A stretch of DNA of 64,000 nt, from NCBI RefSeq assembly GCF_041537925.1, contig NZ_JBGOSH010000003.1:496001-560000 (forward strand). Reading direction: 5' to 3'. Shown here piece by piece: positions 15,504-25,704 of this stretch. The translations under genes and the position numbers were made by a program. Numbering within the stretch: position 1 is the stretch's first letter; the number at the start of each line of letters is the position of its first letter. This DNA comes from Ruegeria_C sp041537925 (GTDB lineage Bacteria; Pseudomonadota; Alphaproteobacteria; Rhodobacterales; Rhodobacteraceae). The notes under the pieces were generated by a model, which made no database searches, was not told the origin of the DNA, and saw nothing but the letters and a program-made list of their open reading frames with translations.

Positions 15504-17093
15504 GTGTCTGGGTGGTATTTCTCAGAATCCGATGATCGTTTGATTTGCCCAGAACAGATCGTTCAACTCACGCCGAAGGCGGCGGCTGTGTTGTCATGCC
15601 TTAGGAAGTACAAAGACGAGATTGTCAGCACCAAAACCTTCCTTGAAGAGGTCTGGCCAGGATTGCATGTCACGCCCGACTTGGTGCGCGAGTATATCCA
15701 TGATCTACGTGCAGCGCTTAAAGACGACGCCAAGCAACCAAAATATATCGAAACCGTTCGTGGCAAAGGATTTCGGTTGATTAACGAGATCGACGTTGCT
15801 CCTGCCGATCTTGTGGCACACCCACCGCGACAACAAGAAAACCGCCCGACGGTTGCGGTGCTGAAACCTGAGGCAAACGACGACAAAGACATGAGCGACA
15901 TTGCTGATGCAATCGCGTCGGACATCATTAATCACCTCGCGCGGTTCCACTATGTCGGCGTGGTGGCACGCCAGAGCACCTTCTCCTCGAACGAAGTGAC
16001 GGATATTCGCGCCTTTGCACAGGACGTTCAGGCGGATTACATCCTTGAAAGCAATTTCGCGCGTTTCGCGCATGTCATCCGCGCACGCATCCAGCTTGTC
16101 GATGCCAGAACCGGCAACAGCCTGTGGGGGGAGCGCCTTGATCTCCAAGGCGATGATCCTCTGGCAGTCGTTGATGAGGTCGTGAATACCGTCGTCCTGG
16201 CTTTGACTGGCTGGCACGGAGAACTACACCGCGCTGAATTTAAGTCAGTTACGCGCAAACGGGAAAGCAAACTGAATGCCTTTGAGCACTTTGTCTTGGG
16301 ATGTGATCTTGAAATGCGGCTGGACGCCGAAAACCTCCAGCGGTCCTTGTATCACCTTGAACAATCCGTGCGACTCGACCCAACGTTCGCAAGAGCTTGG
16401 CTTGTCTATGCTCTAGAGCTTCGCTGGGCTTTTGCGATCATTCCTGGACGTGATCGTAGATACTTGGAACGGGCAAATACTGCATTTGAAACTGCCTTCA
16501 ATCTTGCCCCCACCGATCCGGTTAATCTCGCTCTAATGTCGATGAATACTGCACGCATTGGTAATTTGGACAGCGCACTTGTGATGTTGGAACGCGCCGA
16601 AGCTACAATGGCAGGAGACTCGGATGCAATGGTATGCACGGCGACTGCCAAATCGGTACTGACCGACGATGTTGAACGCGCCAGTTCCATTCTTGACAAA
16701 GTGCTCAAGGCGAACACGGCTCCCCCAAGCTGGTTCTATTTTGCTGAAGCAGGCATTGCATTTATGGCAGGCCAATACGAGCGTTGCGTTTCGAGTTCCT
16801 TATCCGGGCCACAAGAAATCTCGGCACTTGTATTCCGCTGCCTGTCCTATGCGATGCTGGGTCAATCAGACGAGGCAATAGCAGCACACAACGACCTTAT
16901 GTCTACGTTTCCTATGACTAACTTCGAGCGCTTCGCTGACAACTTTCCAATTGTGAGCAAAGCGCAGCGACGAGATTATGACGGAGCCGTGAAGCGGTTG
17001 GGTGAGGTCCTCGCTAAGGCAAAATCAAAGGCGCCAGATGCCGAGACTGAACACCTGGGGCCCGTCTTACAACGGCCACATCAGCGGGATTAG
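15504..17093 (+). CDS. CadC-like winged-helix regulator with TPR region
   Basis: A 529-residue protein. Residues 1-100 form an OmpR/PhoB-type winged helix (LTPKAAAVLSCLRK, VREYIHDLRAALKDD, KYIETVRGKGFRLI, the recognition helix and wing). A middle domain (about 113-250) has TVAVLKPEANDDKDM and WGERLDLQGDDPLAVVDEV, like the FlgO/TolB-like segment found in CadC- and adenylate-cyclase-like regulators, and the rest is TPR helices (LDPTFARAWLVYALEL, LAPTDPVNLALM). No membrane segment is visible, so unlike CadC it should be cytosolic. The GTG at 15504 has GGGAG at 15492-15496. It follows the RTX gene in the same orientation after a terminator and is a candidate regulator of it. Its 3' end overlaps the convergent permease gene by 27 bases. 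Confidence 0.82.
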   Translation: MSGWYFSESDDRLICPEQIVQLTPKAAAVLSCLRKYKDEIVSTKTFLEEVWPGLHVTPDLVREYIHDLRAALKDDAKQPKYIETVRGKGFRLINEIDVAPADLVAHPPRQQENRPTVAVLKPEANDDKDMSDIADAIASDIINHLARFHYVGVVARQSTFSSNEVTDIRAFAQDVQADYILESNFARFAHVIRARIQLVDARTGNSLWGERLDLQGDDPLAVVDEVVNTVVLALTGWHGELHRAEFKSVTRKRESKLNAFEHFVLGCDLEMRLDAENLQRSLYHLEQSVRLDPTFARAWLVYALELRWAFAIIPGRDRRYLERANTAFETAFNLAPTDPVNLALMSMNTARIGNLDSALVMLERAEATMAGDSDAMVCTATAKSVLTDDVERASSILDKVLKANTAPPSWFYFAEAGIAFMAGQYERCVSSSLSGPQEISALVFRCLSYAMLGQSDEAIAAHNDLMSTFPMTNFERFADNFPIVSKAQRRDYDGAVKRLGEVLAKAKSKAPDAETEHLGPVLQRPHQRD

Positions 17094-18851
17094 CGCAGAG
17101 GCCAGCAGCCCGACTGACAGATTCAGCGGGATGCCAACTTTGAGAAAGTCTGTAAAACGATATCCTCCTGGTCCGTACACCATCATATTGGTTTGATAGC
17201 TAATTGGGGTGGCAAAGGTTGCACTGGCCGCGATCATTACCGCGATCACCAGCGGCCGGGGGTCAATGCCCATGTTCACCGCCAAACCAATGGCCACCGG
17301 GGTCAGCACCACCGCAACCGCGTGATTGATCAACTCAGACAGCACGGATGTCAGTAGATAGATAGCCCAGACGATCAGGAACGGCGGCAGAACCGCAATC
17401 GGTGGCGCAATGATCTCGACGACCAACTCAATTGCTCCTGAGGTCTCAAGCGCCATAGCAACCGCCAGCATCGCAAAGATCAGAGCCAGTAACCGCCCGT
17501 CGATCACCGAAAATGCCTCGTCTGCGTCAATGCACCGTGTAAAAAATAGAACCGCCATTGCCAGCACGGCCAGTAGCAGAATAGGTGCCACGCCAAATGC
17601 TGCAAGAATGACGATGCCAGCAAGGGCTGCCACTGCAAGCGGGGCGTGGCTGCGCCGATATGCCCGCTCCGCAGGCTGGTTCACATCCACTAGCCCGGCA
17701 TCAGCAGCCAGGCGGGCGATGTCTTCGGCCGCACCTTCCAGCAGCAGTGTGTCGCCGACACGGACGATCACCTCGTCAAGTTTGGTGCCGATATTCTCAT
17801 TGCGCCGATGCACGGCAAGTGGGTAAACGCCGTAACGCCGCCGTAAACGCAAATTGCCTAGGGATCGGCCGACCAACGTTGCACCTGGTGTGATCAGCAC
17901 TTCGACGGTCTTTGTCTCGCGCGAACTGAGCTTGTCGACCAAACGCACGTCCGGACTGGCTTGCAGGCCCAGCAATTCCTGCATCTGCGTCCGCAGAACG
18001 ATCCGGTCACCGGCCAGCAGTTCAATAGCCGCCAGATCGCGTCGCAGCGACCGGTCTCCGCGCAGAACATCGATCAACCGCACGCCTTGGCCTGAAAGAA
18101 GATCAACATCGGTTACCTTTTTACCTATCAGCGAGCTATCCTCAGGAAGGGCGACTTCGGTGAAGAACTTCTTCTTGGATTTGCCCCCCAGCATGCTTGC
18201 CATGCTCGCGCGATCTGGGAGAAGCCGCGGCGCGATGAACCGCAAATAGAAACCGCCCCAGATCACAAGCGGCACCGCCAGCGGTGTAACCTCAAAAATC
18301 GAGAACGGTTCCATTCCACGGGCCCGCGCCACACCATCGACCAACAGGTTAGTCGATGTGCCGATCAGCGTCAGCGTACCGCCGAGAATGGCCATATAAG
18401 AGAGTGGGATCAACAGCTTGCTTGCCGAAATCCCCAATCTGGATGAAAGTTGTACGAAGACTGGGATCATTACCAGCACGACAGGCGTATTGTTGACAAA
18501 AGCTGACGCCAGCACAACGAAAACCATCAACGAACCGATGGCCAAAACCGGGCTTGTGTCAACTTTGGCCATGGCCAGTTTGGTGAACCATTCCAAGGCA
18601 CCCGTACGTACCAATGCGCCCATTACGATGAACATCGCTGCAATTGTCCAGGGGGCCGAGTTCGACAACACCTCGACGGCGTCATCGTATGGCAAAAGCC
18701 CCAGCGCCAGCATTGCCGCCGCACCACCGATTGCAGTGATTTCGGGGGGATAGACCTCGCGGATAAACAGCGTGAACATGACCGCCACAACACCTAATGT
18801 CATGAGGGCCTGCGTTTCGTGCGAGAACTCGAAGAAACCTGCCATAGTCAT
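17067..18851 (-). CDS. SLC13/DASS family permease with two RCK_C (TrkA-C) domains
   Basis: A 594-residue inner-membrane transporter. N-terminal helices (about 1-200) include the DASS signature-like SAFVNNTPVVLVMIPV and TLIGTSTNLLVDG, where the SNT-type motifs bind sodium and anion. Two regulatory RCK_C domains follow (about 225-390; LPEDSSLIGKKVTDVDLL and TPGATLVGRSLGNLRLRRRY), then the second half of the membrane domain with ELINHAVAVVLTPVAI and a PISYQTNMMVYGPGGY end. Proteins of this layout include sulfate- and dicarboxylate-type sodium symporters; the substrate cannot be fixed. Start MTMAGFF at 18851; an ATG two codons later is equivalent. Confidence 0.88.
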   Translation of the reverse strand: MTMAGFFEFSHETQALMTLGVVAVMFTLFIREVYPPEITAIGGAAAMLALGLLPYDDAVEVLSNSAPWTIAAMFIVMGALVRTGALEWFTKLAMAKVDTSPVLAIGSLMVFVVLASAFVNNTPVVLVMIPVFVQLSSRLGISASKLLIPLSYMAILGGTLTLIGTSTNLLVDGVARARGMEPFSIFEVTPLAVPLVIWGGFYLRFIAPRLLPDRASMASMLGGKSKKKFFTEVALPEDSSLIGKKVTDVDLLSGQGVRLIDVLRGDRSLRRDLAAIELLAGDRIVLRTQMQELLGLQASPDVRLVDKLSSRETKTVEVLITPGATLVGRSLGNLRLRRRYGVYPLAVHRRNENIGTKLDEVIVRVGDTLLLEGAAEDIARLAADAGLVDVNQPAERAYRRSHAPLAVAALAGIVILAAFGVAPILLLAVLAMAVLFFTRCIDADEAFSVIDGRLLALIFAMLAVAMALETSGAIELVVEIIAPPIAVLPPFLIVWAIYLLTSVLSELINHAVAVVLTPVAIGLAVNMGIDPRPLVIAVMIAASATFATPISYQTNMMVYGPGGYRFTDFLKVGIPLNLSVGLLASALIPLMWPL

Positions 18852-18889
18852 CGACCTTCGCGTGTTTCTAGCAATGCCGCAAGCGCTAC

Positions 18890-19090
18890 CTAGGGGAGCA
18901 GTTGCAGCAGGTAGGCGCCCGCAAACATCGCCGCCAACGCCACGCAGATCGTCGGCGCTTAGGCCTCATCCAACTTCATGCGCGGCCGGATTGACCCGAA
19001 ATAGGCGACCCGATAAATGACGTGAACGGCAATGACTGCACCGGCGCGGCCCACCAGCCAGACGTAAGACGCTGGGAACGAAACGACCGT
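18890..19090 (-). pseudogene. degenerate membrane-protein remnant (MAPEG-like?)
   Basis: On the minus strand one frame reads SYVWLVGRAGAVIAVHVIYR, then VAYFGSIRPRMKLDEA, a TAA at 18959-18961, and in the same frame a second hydrophobic segment (VALAAMFAGAYLLQLLP) to a stop. Two helices split by an in-frame stop, with no start codon or N-terminal part, suggest a decayed gene. The helix with an RxxxxxxHxxYRxxY pattern resembles the C-terminal part of MAPEG proteins, but the match is weak. It lies between the permease and the DUF1643 gene. Confidence 0.3.
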
Positions 19091-19377
19091 GATGGAGGGG
19101 ATACCGCGGTTCTTTCGCTAGTTTTTTCATGGATTAGAGCGAGCGACTGTCTGGGCGGAACTATCCTGCGGGTAATCAGGGCGTGGTCTGTCAGGAAAAG
19201 CACTCAAAAAACACTTCTTCCCGTCCGACATCGGGTCTCGTGCCACGCAGGTCTCCTTGGCATATGACAGCTTGAATTGCGTTCGGCACCTGACGCCAAT
19301 CCCATTTGTCAGTACAGCCAATTTCCCGTTGCCAAAACGAATTTGCGACCGTTCAGGCCACATGCTAAGGCGCATGG
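19091..19377. other. intergenic, no gene seen
   Basis: Short frames exist on both strands but show no family blocks. The last part must carry the promoter of the DUF1643 gene. No tRNA-like fold was found. Confidence 0.4.
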
Positions 19378-19887
19378 ATGATCACCCGTACCCATACCAA
19401 GGGCGATGCGCCTTCGACCGCGGTCTATTCCGATTGCGAGCGCTATCGCTACAGCCTCACACGGGTCTGGGATCCGGCTGGGCGCAAGGCGCTTTTTGTG
19501 ATGCTGAACCCGTCGACTGCGACCGAGGTGCAAAACGACCCTACAGTCGAACGCTGCGAGCGGCGGGCGCGGACGCTTGGCTTCGGTGCGTTTCAGGTCA
19601 CAAACATCTTCGCCTGGCGCGAGACCGACCCGCGCAAGATGCGCGCCACCGCCGATCCGGTCGGTCCGGACAACGATGCCGCGATTCTGGACGGGGCCGC
19701 CTGGGCCGATCAGGTGGTCGCCGCCTGGGGCACCCATGGCGCGCATCTGGACCGGGGTCCGCGGGTCGAGGCGTTGCTGCGCGAAGCAGGGCACACGCTG
19801 TATCACGTGGGCCTGACCAAACAGGGTCACCCGCGACATCCTCTCTATGTGGCCTATGCGCAGCAGCCTGAAGTCTGGCCTGTTTAA
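19378..19887 (+). CDS. DUF1643 family protein
   Basis: A 169-residue cytosolic protein. The blocks RKALFVMLNPSTATEVQNDP, TVERCERRARTLGFG and VTNIFAWRETDP are diagnostic of DUF1643, a family of unknown function found widely in bacteria and phages. VVAAWGTHG and HPRHPLYV near the end also belong to it. The start is the ATG at 19378 (MITRTHTKG), 3 bases after another ATG (19375) in a different frame; no strong ribosome site is visible. It is followed after 96 bases by the second RTX gene in the same direction, but the two need not be linked. Confidence 0.85.
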   Translation: MITRTHTKGDAPSTAVYSDCERYRYSLTRVWDPAGRKALFVMLNPSTATEVQNDPTVERCERRARTLGFGAFQVTNIFAWRETDPRKMRATADPVGPDNDAAILDGAAWADQVVAAWGTHGAHLDRGPRVEALLREAGHTLYHVGLTKQGHPRHPLYVAYAQQPEVWPV

Positions 19888-19983
19888 TCAGATATTAACC
19901 ACCTTTGGTTTATAGCTTTGACCCAATCGTTCTCTGTATGTTCTGATGCAGAGGCCCGGTGCGACAACAGGCGGAGGTGCAGG

Positions 19984-20994
19984 ATGATCGTATTTGCCAG
20001 CGTTATGGGCCTGATGGCAGCGGGCGGCGCGGTCCTACTGACCTCGATCGAGCCCGAGCAGGGTGACGAAACGGATGAAGATGATCTGGTACCGGACGAG
20101 GATACTCTAATAGCCGAGGAGGCGCGGAACGGTGAAGGAGAAGGCACCGATACGACGGAGGACCCTCCGGATCTGATTCATCAGATCATAGCCGGTGATG
20201 CTGCCGATAACGTGCTCGAGGGCGCCAGTGGCGAAGACCAGATCAACGGCTATGGCGGCGATGACACCCTGACTGGCGGGGATGGCAATGACGACCTGCA
20301 CGGAGCGGATGGGCAGGACTTGTTGTCCGGCGACGCAGGCACGGATACGCTGCACGGGCAGGACGGTGATGACTCCCTGCATGGCGGTGATGGGGACGAC
20401 AGCCTTTTCGGCCATTTCGGGCAGGATCACCTGCAGGGCGATGACGGGGCCGATACAATCTACGGCGGTCAGGACGCCGACAGTCTGGATGGCGGGCGCG
20501 GGGATGACGCGCTGCATGGCGGTTATGGCGAGGATACGCTGGCAGGTAGCACGGGACAGGACAGCCTCTTTGGCGGTGCAGGGGATGATTTGGTGATCGG
20601 AACGGACGACCCCGGCGACAACAGCACCGATTATCTCAATGGTGGCGATGGCGGGGATACGATCCTTGCCGGCGCGGGCGACATTGTCACCGGTGGCGCG
20701 GGCGCGGATGAGATCTATGTCAGTCCCGGCGAGGACGAGGGGGACGAGACCGGGATCATGGATTTCGACCCGCTCGAGGACCGTCTCGTTCTGGTGGTCG
20801 ACAGCCCGGAACAGACCGGCGCGGACATTACTGTCGCGTCCGAACCCGATCAGAACGGCCTGACCCGCATCCTGCTCGACGGCATCCCAGTCGCAACACT
20901 TAATTCGGCAAGCGTGATCGACCCCGCCGACATTCTGCTGGTCGACGCCCAAAGCCTGCCGGAGCTGATAGCCACGGGGGCGGCGCCATTATAG
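19984..20994 (+). CDS. membrane-anchored acidic RTX repeat protein, 336 aa
   Basis: Begins MIVFASVMGLMAAGGAVLLTS, a membrane segment, then a very acidic linker (EPEQGDETDEDDLVPDEDTL and on to about residue 65), then RTX nonapeptides (about 70-250; DNVLEGASGEDQINGYGGDD, LHGGDGDDSLFG) and a C-terminal domain (DPLEDRLVLVVD, ILLDGIPVATLNSA) of the kind that follows RTX rolls. An N-terminal helix without a clear cleavage site is unusual for RTX proteins, which normally leave by type I secretion without one. The ATG at 19984 has GGAGG at 19973-19977; the upstream ATG at 19918 gives a Cys/Arg-rich lead with no ribosome site and is rejected. Confidence 0.82.
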   Translation: MIVFASVMGLMAAGGAVLLTSIEPEQGDETDEDDLVPDEDTLIAEEARNGEGEGTDTTEDPPDLIHQIIAGDAADNVLEGASGEDQINGYGGDDTLTGGDGNDDLHGADGQDLLSGDAGTDTLHGQDGDDSLHGGDGDDSLFGHFGQDHLQGDDGADTIYGGQDADSLDGGRGDDALHGGYGEDTLAGSTGQDSLFGGAGDDLVIGTDDPGDNSTDYLNGGDGGDTILAGAGDIVTGGAGADEIYVSPGEDEGDETGIMDFDPLEDRLVLVVDSPEQTGADITVASEPDQNGLTRILLDGIPVATLNSASVIDPADILLVDAQSLPELIATGAAPL

Positions 20995-21032
20995 CCCCGG
21001 ATCGCGCGGCCCGAGGACGGCGCATAATTCCT

Positions 21033-21061
21033 TTGCCATTGCTTGAAAATCCCCGTATACG
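21033..21061 (+). promoter_or_regulatory. predicted sigma70-type promoter of rpsO
   Basis: TTGCCA, a 17-base spacer and TATACG lie about 105 bases upstream of the rpsO ATG. The spacing is ideal and the -35 box is one base from consensus (TTGACA). The long leader would fit the translational autocontrol known for S15 in other bacteria. Confidence 0.5.
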
Positions 21062-21165
21062 CGCGCATCCGTCCCGGAATCACCGGGTCGGTTCACTCTC
21101 CATGGGCCTGTGCTGGACGACATCCCGGCCTGCGCCATTCACTCTTACCCTACAAGGAGACCCCG

Positions 21166-21435
21166 ATGTCGATCACTACCGAAGAAAAAACACGCGTCAT
21201 GAAAGAATTCGCAACCAAGGACGGCGACACTGGTTCGCCCGAGGTTCAGGTTGCTGTTCTCAGCTCACGCATCGCCACGTTGACCGAACATTTCAAGACC
21301 CACAAGAAGGACAACCACGGCCGCCGTGGCCTTCTGAAGATGGTTGCCCAGCGCCGCAAGCTGCTGGACTACCTCAAGGGCAAGGACGAGGCCCGTTACC
21401 AGGACCTCATCAAGCGTCTGGGCCTGCGCCGCTAA
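21166..21435 (+). CDS. rpsO: 30S ribosomal protein S15
   Basis: An 89-residue protein that binds the central domain of 16S rRNA early in small-subunit assembly. The sequence is unmistakable: GDTGSPEVQVAVLSSRIATL, HFKTHKKDNHGRRGLLKMVA and the QRRKLLDYLK block are the S15 signature. Length is exactly the usual 89. AAGGAGA precedes the ATG. A strong terminator follows 23 bases after the stop. In many bacteria rpsO and pnp are cotranscribed; here one gene (a cyclase) lies between them, preceded by the terminator. Confidence 0.98.
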   Translation: MSITTEEKTRVMKEFATKDGDTGSPEVQVAVLSSRIATLTEHFKTHKKDNHGRRGLLKMVAQRRKLLDYLKGKDEARYQDLIKRLGLRR

Positions 21436-21457
21436 ACCCGGACCCGATCGGCACCGA

Positions 21458-21490
21458 AACGCCTGCTCCTCGGAGCAGGCGTTTGCGTTT
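21458..21490 (+). terminator. rho-independent terminator of rpsO
   Basis: AACGCCTGCTCC pairs with GGAGCAGGCGTT (12 bp, two-base loop) and is followed by TTTGCGTTTT. It would separate rpsO from the cyclase and pnp. Confidence 0.85.
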
Positions 21491-21544
21491 TGTGGCGGTG
21501 ACCTGCTCCGCTATTTCTGTTTCCGGCAACGGAGGGAGCGACGC

Positions 21545-22135
21545 ATGTCCAACTGGATCGACCTGACATCCCCGCTTAACGATCAAACCGTGATTTATGC
21601 CGAGGATGGCTATGCCGACCCGCCGATTGCTGCGAAGCCCTGGGCAACCATTGACAAGAACCGGTTCGAGGTCTGGCAGCTGGCACTCGGGACCCAGACC
21701 GGCACCCATATCGACGCCCCAGCCCATTTCGTCGCGAGCGGCGCGACAATCGAAGCAATGAAGCCCGGCGACATGCTCGGCACATTCCAACGCGTCGATG
21801 CCGGAACGCTGCAAGACAACCGCGCCACGCCGGACTGGACCGGAGCCAGCCACCTGTTTCTCGACGCCCGTGCGCCGCATCTGGCACAGACCAAAGCGTT
21901 GCGCGCCCTGCTCGAGCTGCCCGCAAGCGTCTGGGTTCTGGCCGGAGAACTGCGCGTGGCAGATGACGACCCGCTCTGGCTGCACCTGACCCTGGCGCAG
22001 GCGGGAAAGTTTCTGGCTGAGGATCTGTGCTGCGCGCGCCTTGGCGACATGCCCGATCACGGCCAGATCGCGACCGTGCCTCTGAACTTGACGGGACTGA
22101 GCGGGTCTCCGGCGCGGGTGTTGCTCAGAGTGTGA
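21545..22135 (+). CDS. cyclase family protein (kynurenine formamidase-like)
   Basis: A 196-residue metal-dependent hydrolase of the cyclase superfamily (KynB-like). The diagnostic block is LALGTQTGTHIDAPAHF at about residues 45-61, corresponding to the HxGTHxDxPxHF metal site; the first His is replaced by LxLGTQTGTHID, as in part of the family. The N-terminal WIDLTSPLNDQT is also typical. It may hydrolyse N-formylkynurenine or a similar amide, but no tryptophan-degradation gene lies nearby. The ATG at 21545 has GGAGGGA about 7 bases upstream; the frame is open further up but overlaps rpsO and the terminator. Confidence 0.8.
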   Translation: MSNWIDLTSPLNDQTVIYAEDGYADPPIAAKPWATIDKNRFEVWQLALGTQTGTHIDAPAHFVASGATIEAMKPGDMLGTFQRVDAGTLQDNRATPDWTGASHLFLDARAPHLAQTKALRALLELPASVWVLAGELRVADDDPLWLHLTLAQAGKFLAEDLCCARLGDMPDHGQIATVPLNLTGLSGSPARVLLRV

Positions 22136-22248
22136 AACACCCTGATGCGGGCGCGCACCGGCCCCGAATTCTCAACGACCTTAGCCACGCATTCGGCATG
22201 GAACAGCCAGATGTGCGATCCGGTCTGCTGGCACTTCCAATCCGGCCC

Positions 22249-22380
22249 ATTCTGCGGTATGGCCGCAGAATCTGAGACGGTGTGCCCGGACCCCGGCACT
22301 CCCAAAGAAGATGGAAGGGGTCGGCGGCAATGGGGCCGCCATGCAAACGGGAGACCCGGAGGGCCGGGAGTGCTCCCATC
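22249..22380 (+). promoter_or_regulatory. structured leader upstream of pnp
   Basis: Three dyads lie in the leader. ATTCTGCGG pairs with CCGCAGAAT across five bases (22249-22271). GGCGGC pairs with GCCGCC across six (22323-22340). GCACTCCC (about 22296-22303) can pair with GGGAGTGC (about 22367-22374), enclosing the second hairpin. No T-tract follows any of them. In other bacteria a pnp leader hairpin is cut by RNase III and then degraded by PNPase for autoregulation; a similar role is inferred here. Confidence 0.45.
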
Positions 22381-22392
22381 TAGGATACGCAT

Positions 22393-24543
<2,151 letters not shown>

Positions 24544-24564
24544 TCTGCCTCTCTGACTGATCAG

Positions 24565-24598
24565 AAAGCCCCGGCCACCGCGCCGGGGCTTTTTTTGT
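24565..24598 (+). terminator. rho-independent terminator of pnp
   Basis: GCCCCGGC pairs with GCCGGGGC (8 bp, six-base loop), with AAA before and seven T after; 20 bases past the pnp stop. It also faces the convergent GNAT gene. Confidence 0.92.
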
Positions 24599-24610
24599 TG
24601 ATGCGGGCTA

Positions 24611-25231
24611 TCAGGTCAGGGGCAAATCCTGCGCCATCCAAAAGGTGCGCCGATCACCTTCGACGGATTGATGCACGAAGCCCTGACTGCTCCAGAACGC
24701 AATGCCGCTCCGATTCCCAAAATTGGCGCCGAGGTGAACCGCCTCCACCCCCTGCGCCCGCGCAATGCCGAACCACTCCTGCAACAGGCGCGTCCCGACG
24801 CCATGGCCCTGACACCGGGGCAGCAGATTCATGTGGATATGCGCAGGATAGCAGTCTGTGATGGTTCGGGGAGCAAAGACAGGGTGGTGGACCGCCGCGA
24901 TACGCCGCTCATCAGCGGTCCAGACCGTTTGACGGGTCGGATCTGGCACCGGGTAACGCCGCCGCAGCGCTGGCCACCAGTCGCGCTCCAGGATATCCGC
25001 AAAGCCGGTGGTGTCGGCCGTCCCCACACAATACCCTGCGACCGCGCCGTCCGCGATCACTGACAGGCAGAGATCGCGCGAATGGAGCAGGTAGGGCGCC
25101 GAATAGATATGACCCATCAGTTTGGGGTCATCATAAAGCGCGCTGGCATCCCGGCCCAGATCTCCGGTCAGCAGCGAGATACGGTAGTAGGCGTCAAGGT
25201 CCTGCGTTCTGGCGGGTCTGAATTCGATCAC
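24611..25231 (-). CDS. GNAT family N-acetyltransferase
   Basis: A 206-residue GNAT-fold acyltransferase. The acetyl-CoA-binding motif A appears as HIHMNLLPRCQGHGVGTRLL at about residues 130-149, with the QGHGVG pyrophosphate loop; VEAVHLGANFGNRSGIAFW follows as motif B. The N-terminus IEFRPARTQDLDAYYRISLL is the usual first strand and helix. The substrate is unknown; relatives act on small amines, sugars or peptide ends. It is convergent with pnp and its start at 25231 lies in a gap shared with the PepSY gene. Confidence 0.85.
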   Translation of the reverse strand: MIEFRPARTQDLDAYYRISLLTGDLGRDASALYDDPKLMGHIYSAPYLLHSRDLCLSVIADGAVAGYCVGTADTTGFADILERDWWPALRRRYPVPDPTRQTVWTADERRIAAVHHPVFAPRTITDCYPAHIHMNLLPRCQGHGVGTRLLQEWFGIARAQGVEAVHLGANFGNRSGIAFWSSQGFVHQSVEGDRRTFWMAQDLPLT

Positions 25232-25405
25232 ATCCGGCCTCCTCTAGCCATTTGGCACGCTACACCGCGGATTCGAACGAACAACCGAATTTCTCGCATA
25301 AACTTTGGTCCAATCGCCCCCGAAACCAACCGAAATCCAATCGCAATAGCGCAGGCCGGGGCACAGGTCGGCCTCACCCAACACGCAGCATGAAGGAGAT
25401 GCGAT

Positions 25406-25681
25406 ATGGAAACGCTCAAGACACTGACACTGACTACCTTGCTTGCGGCAACGCCGGTCCTGGTCCTGGCGAATGTCAGCCTCGGCGACAAGCTGGGCAC
25501 GGACGAGGCTGCAATCCGCTCCGCGATGGAGGCGCAGGGCTATGTGGTGGAAGAGATCGAGTTCGAGAATGGCGAGATCGAGGTTGAACTTGTGAAAGAT
25601 GGCGTCGAAACTGAACTGGTCCTTTCAAAATCTGATGGCGTTGTCACCGCCATCGAGATCGAGGACGAAAACGACGATTGA
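25406..25681 (+). CDS. PepSY domain-containing small periplasmic protein, 91 aa
   Basis: An N-terminal signal peptide (LTLTTLLAATPVLVLA, cleaved near residue 22) is followed by one PepSY-like domain of about 65 residues: GTDEAAIRSAMEAQGYVVEE (helix) then strands IEFENGEIEVELVKDG and DGVVTAIEIED. Such single-domain PepSY proteins are usually thought to inhibit or sense peptidases in the envelope. GGAG precedes the ATG by about 8 bases. The next gene, a membrane LuxR-type protein, begins 23 bases later, so the two probably form an operon and may act as sensor and responder. Confidence 0.8.
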   Translation: METLKTLTLTTLLAATPVLVLANVSLGDKLGTDEAAIRSAMEAQGYVVEEIEFENGEIEVELVKDGVETELVLSKSDGVVTAIEIEDENDD

Positions 25682-25704
25682 CGGCCTAGGACCAAGGGAG
25701 CCGG

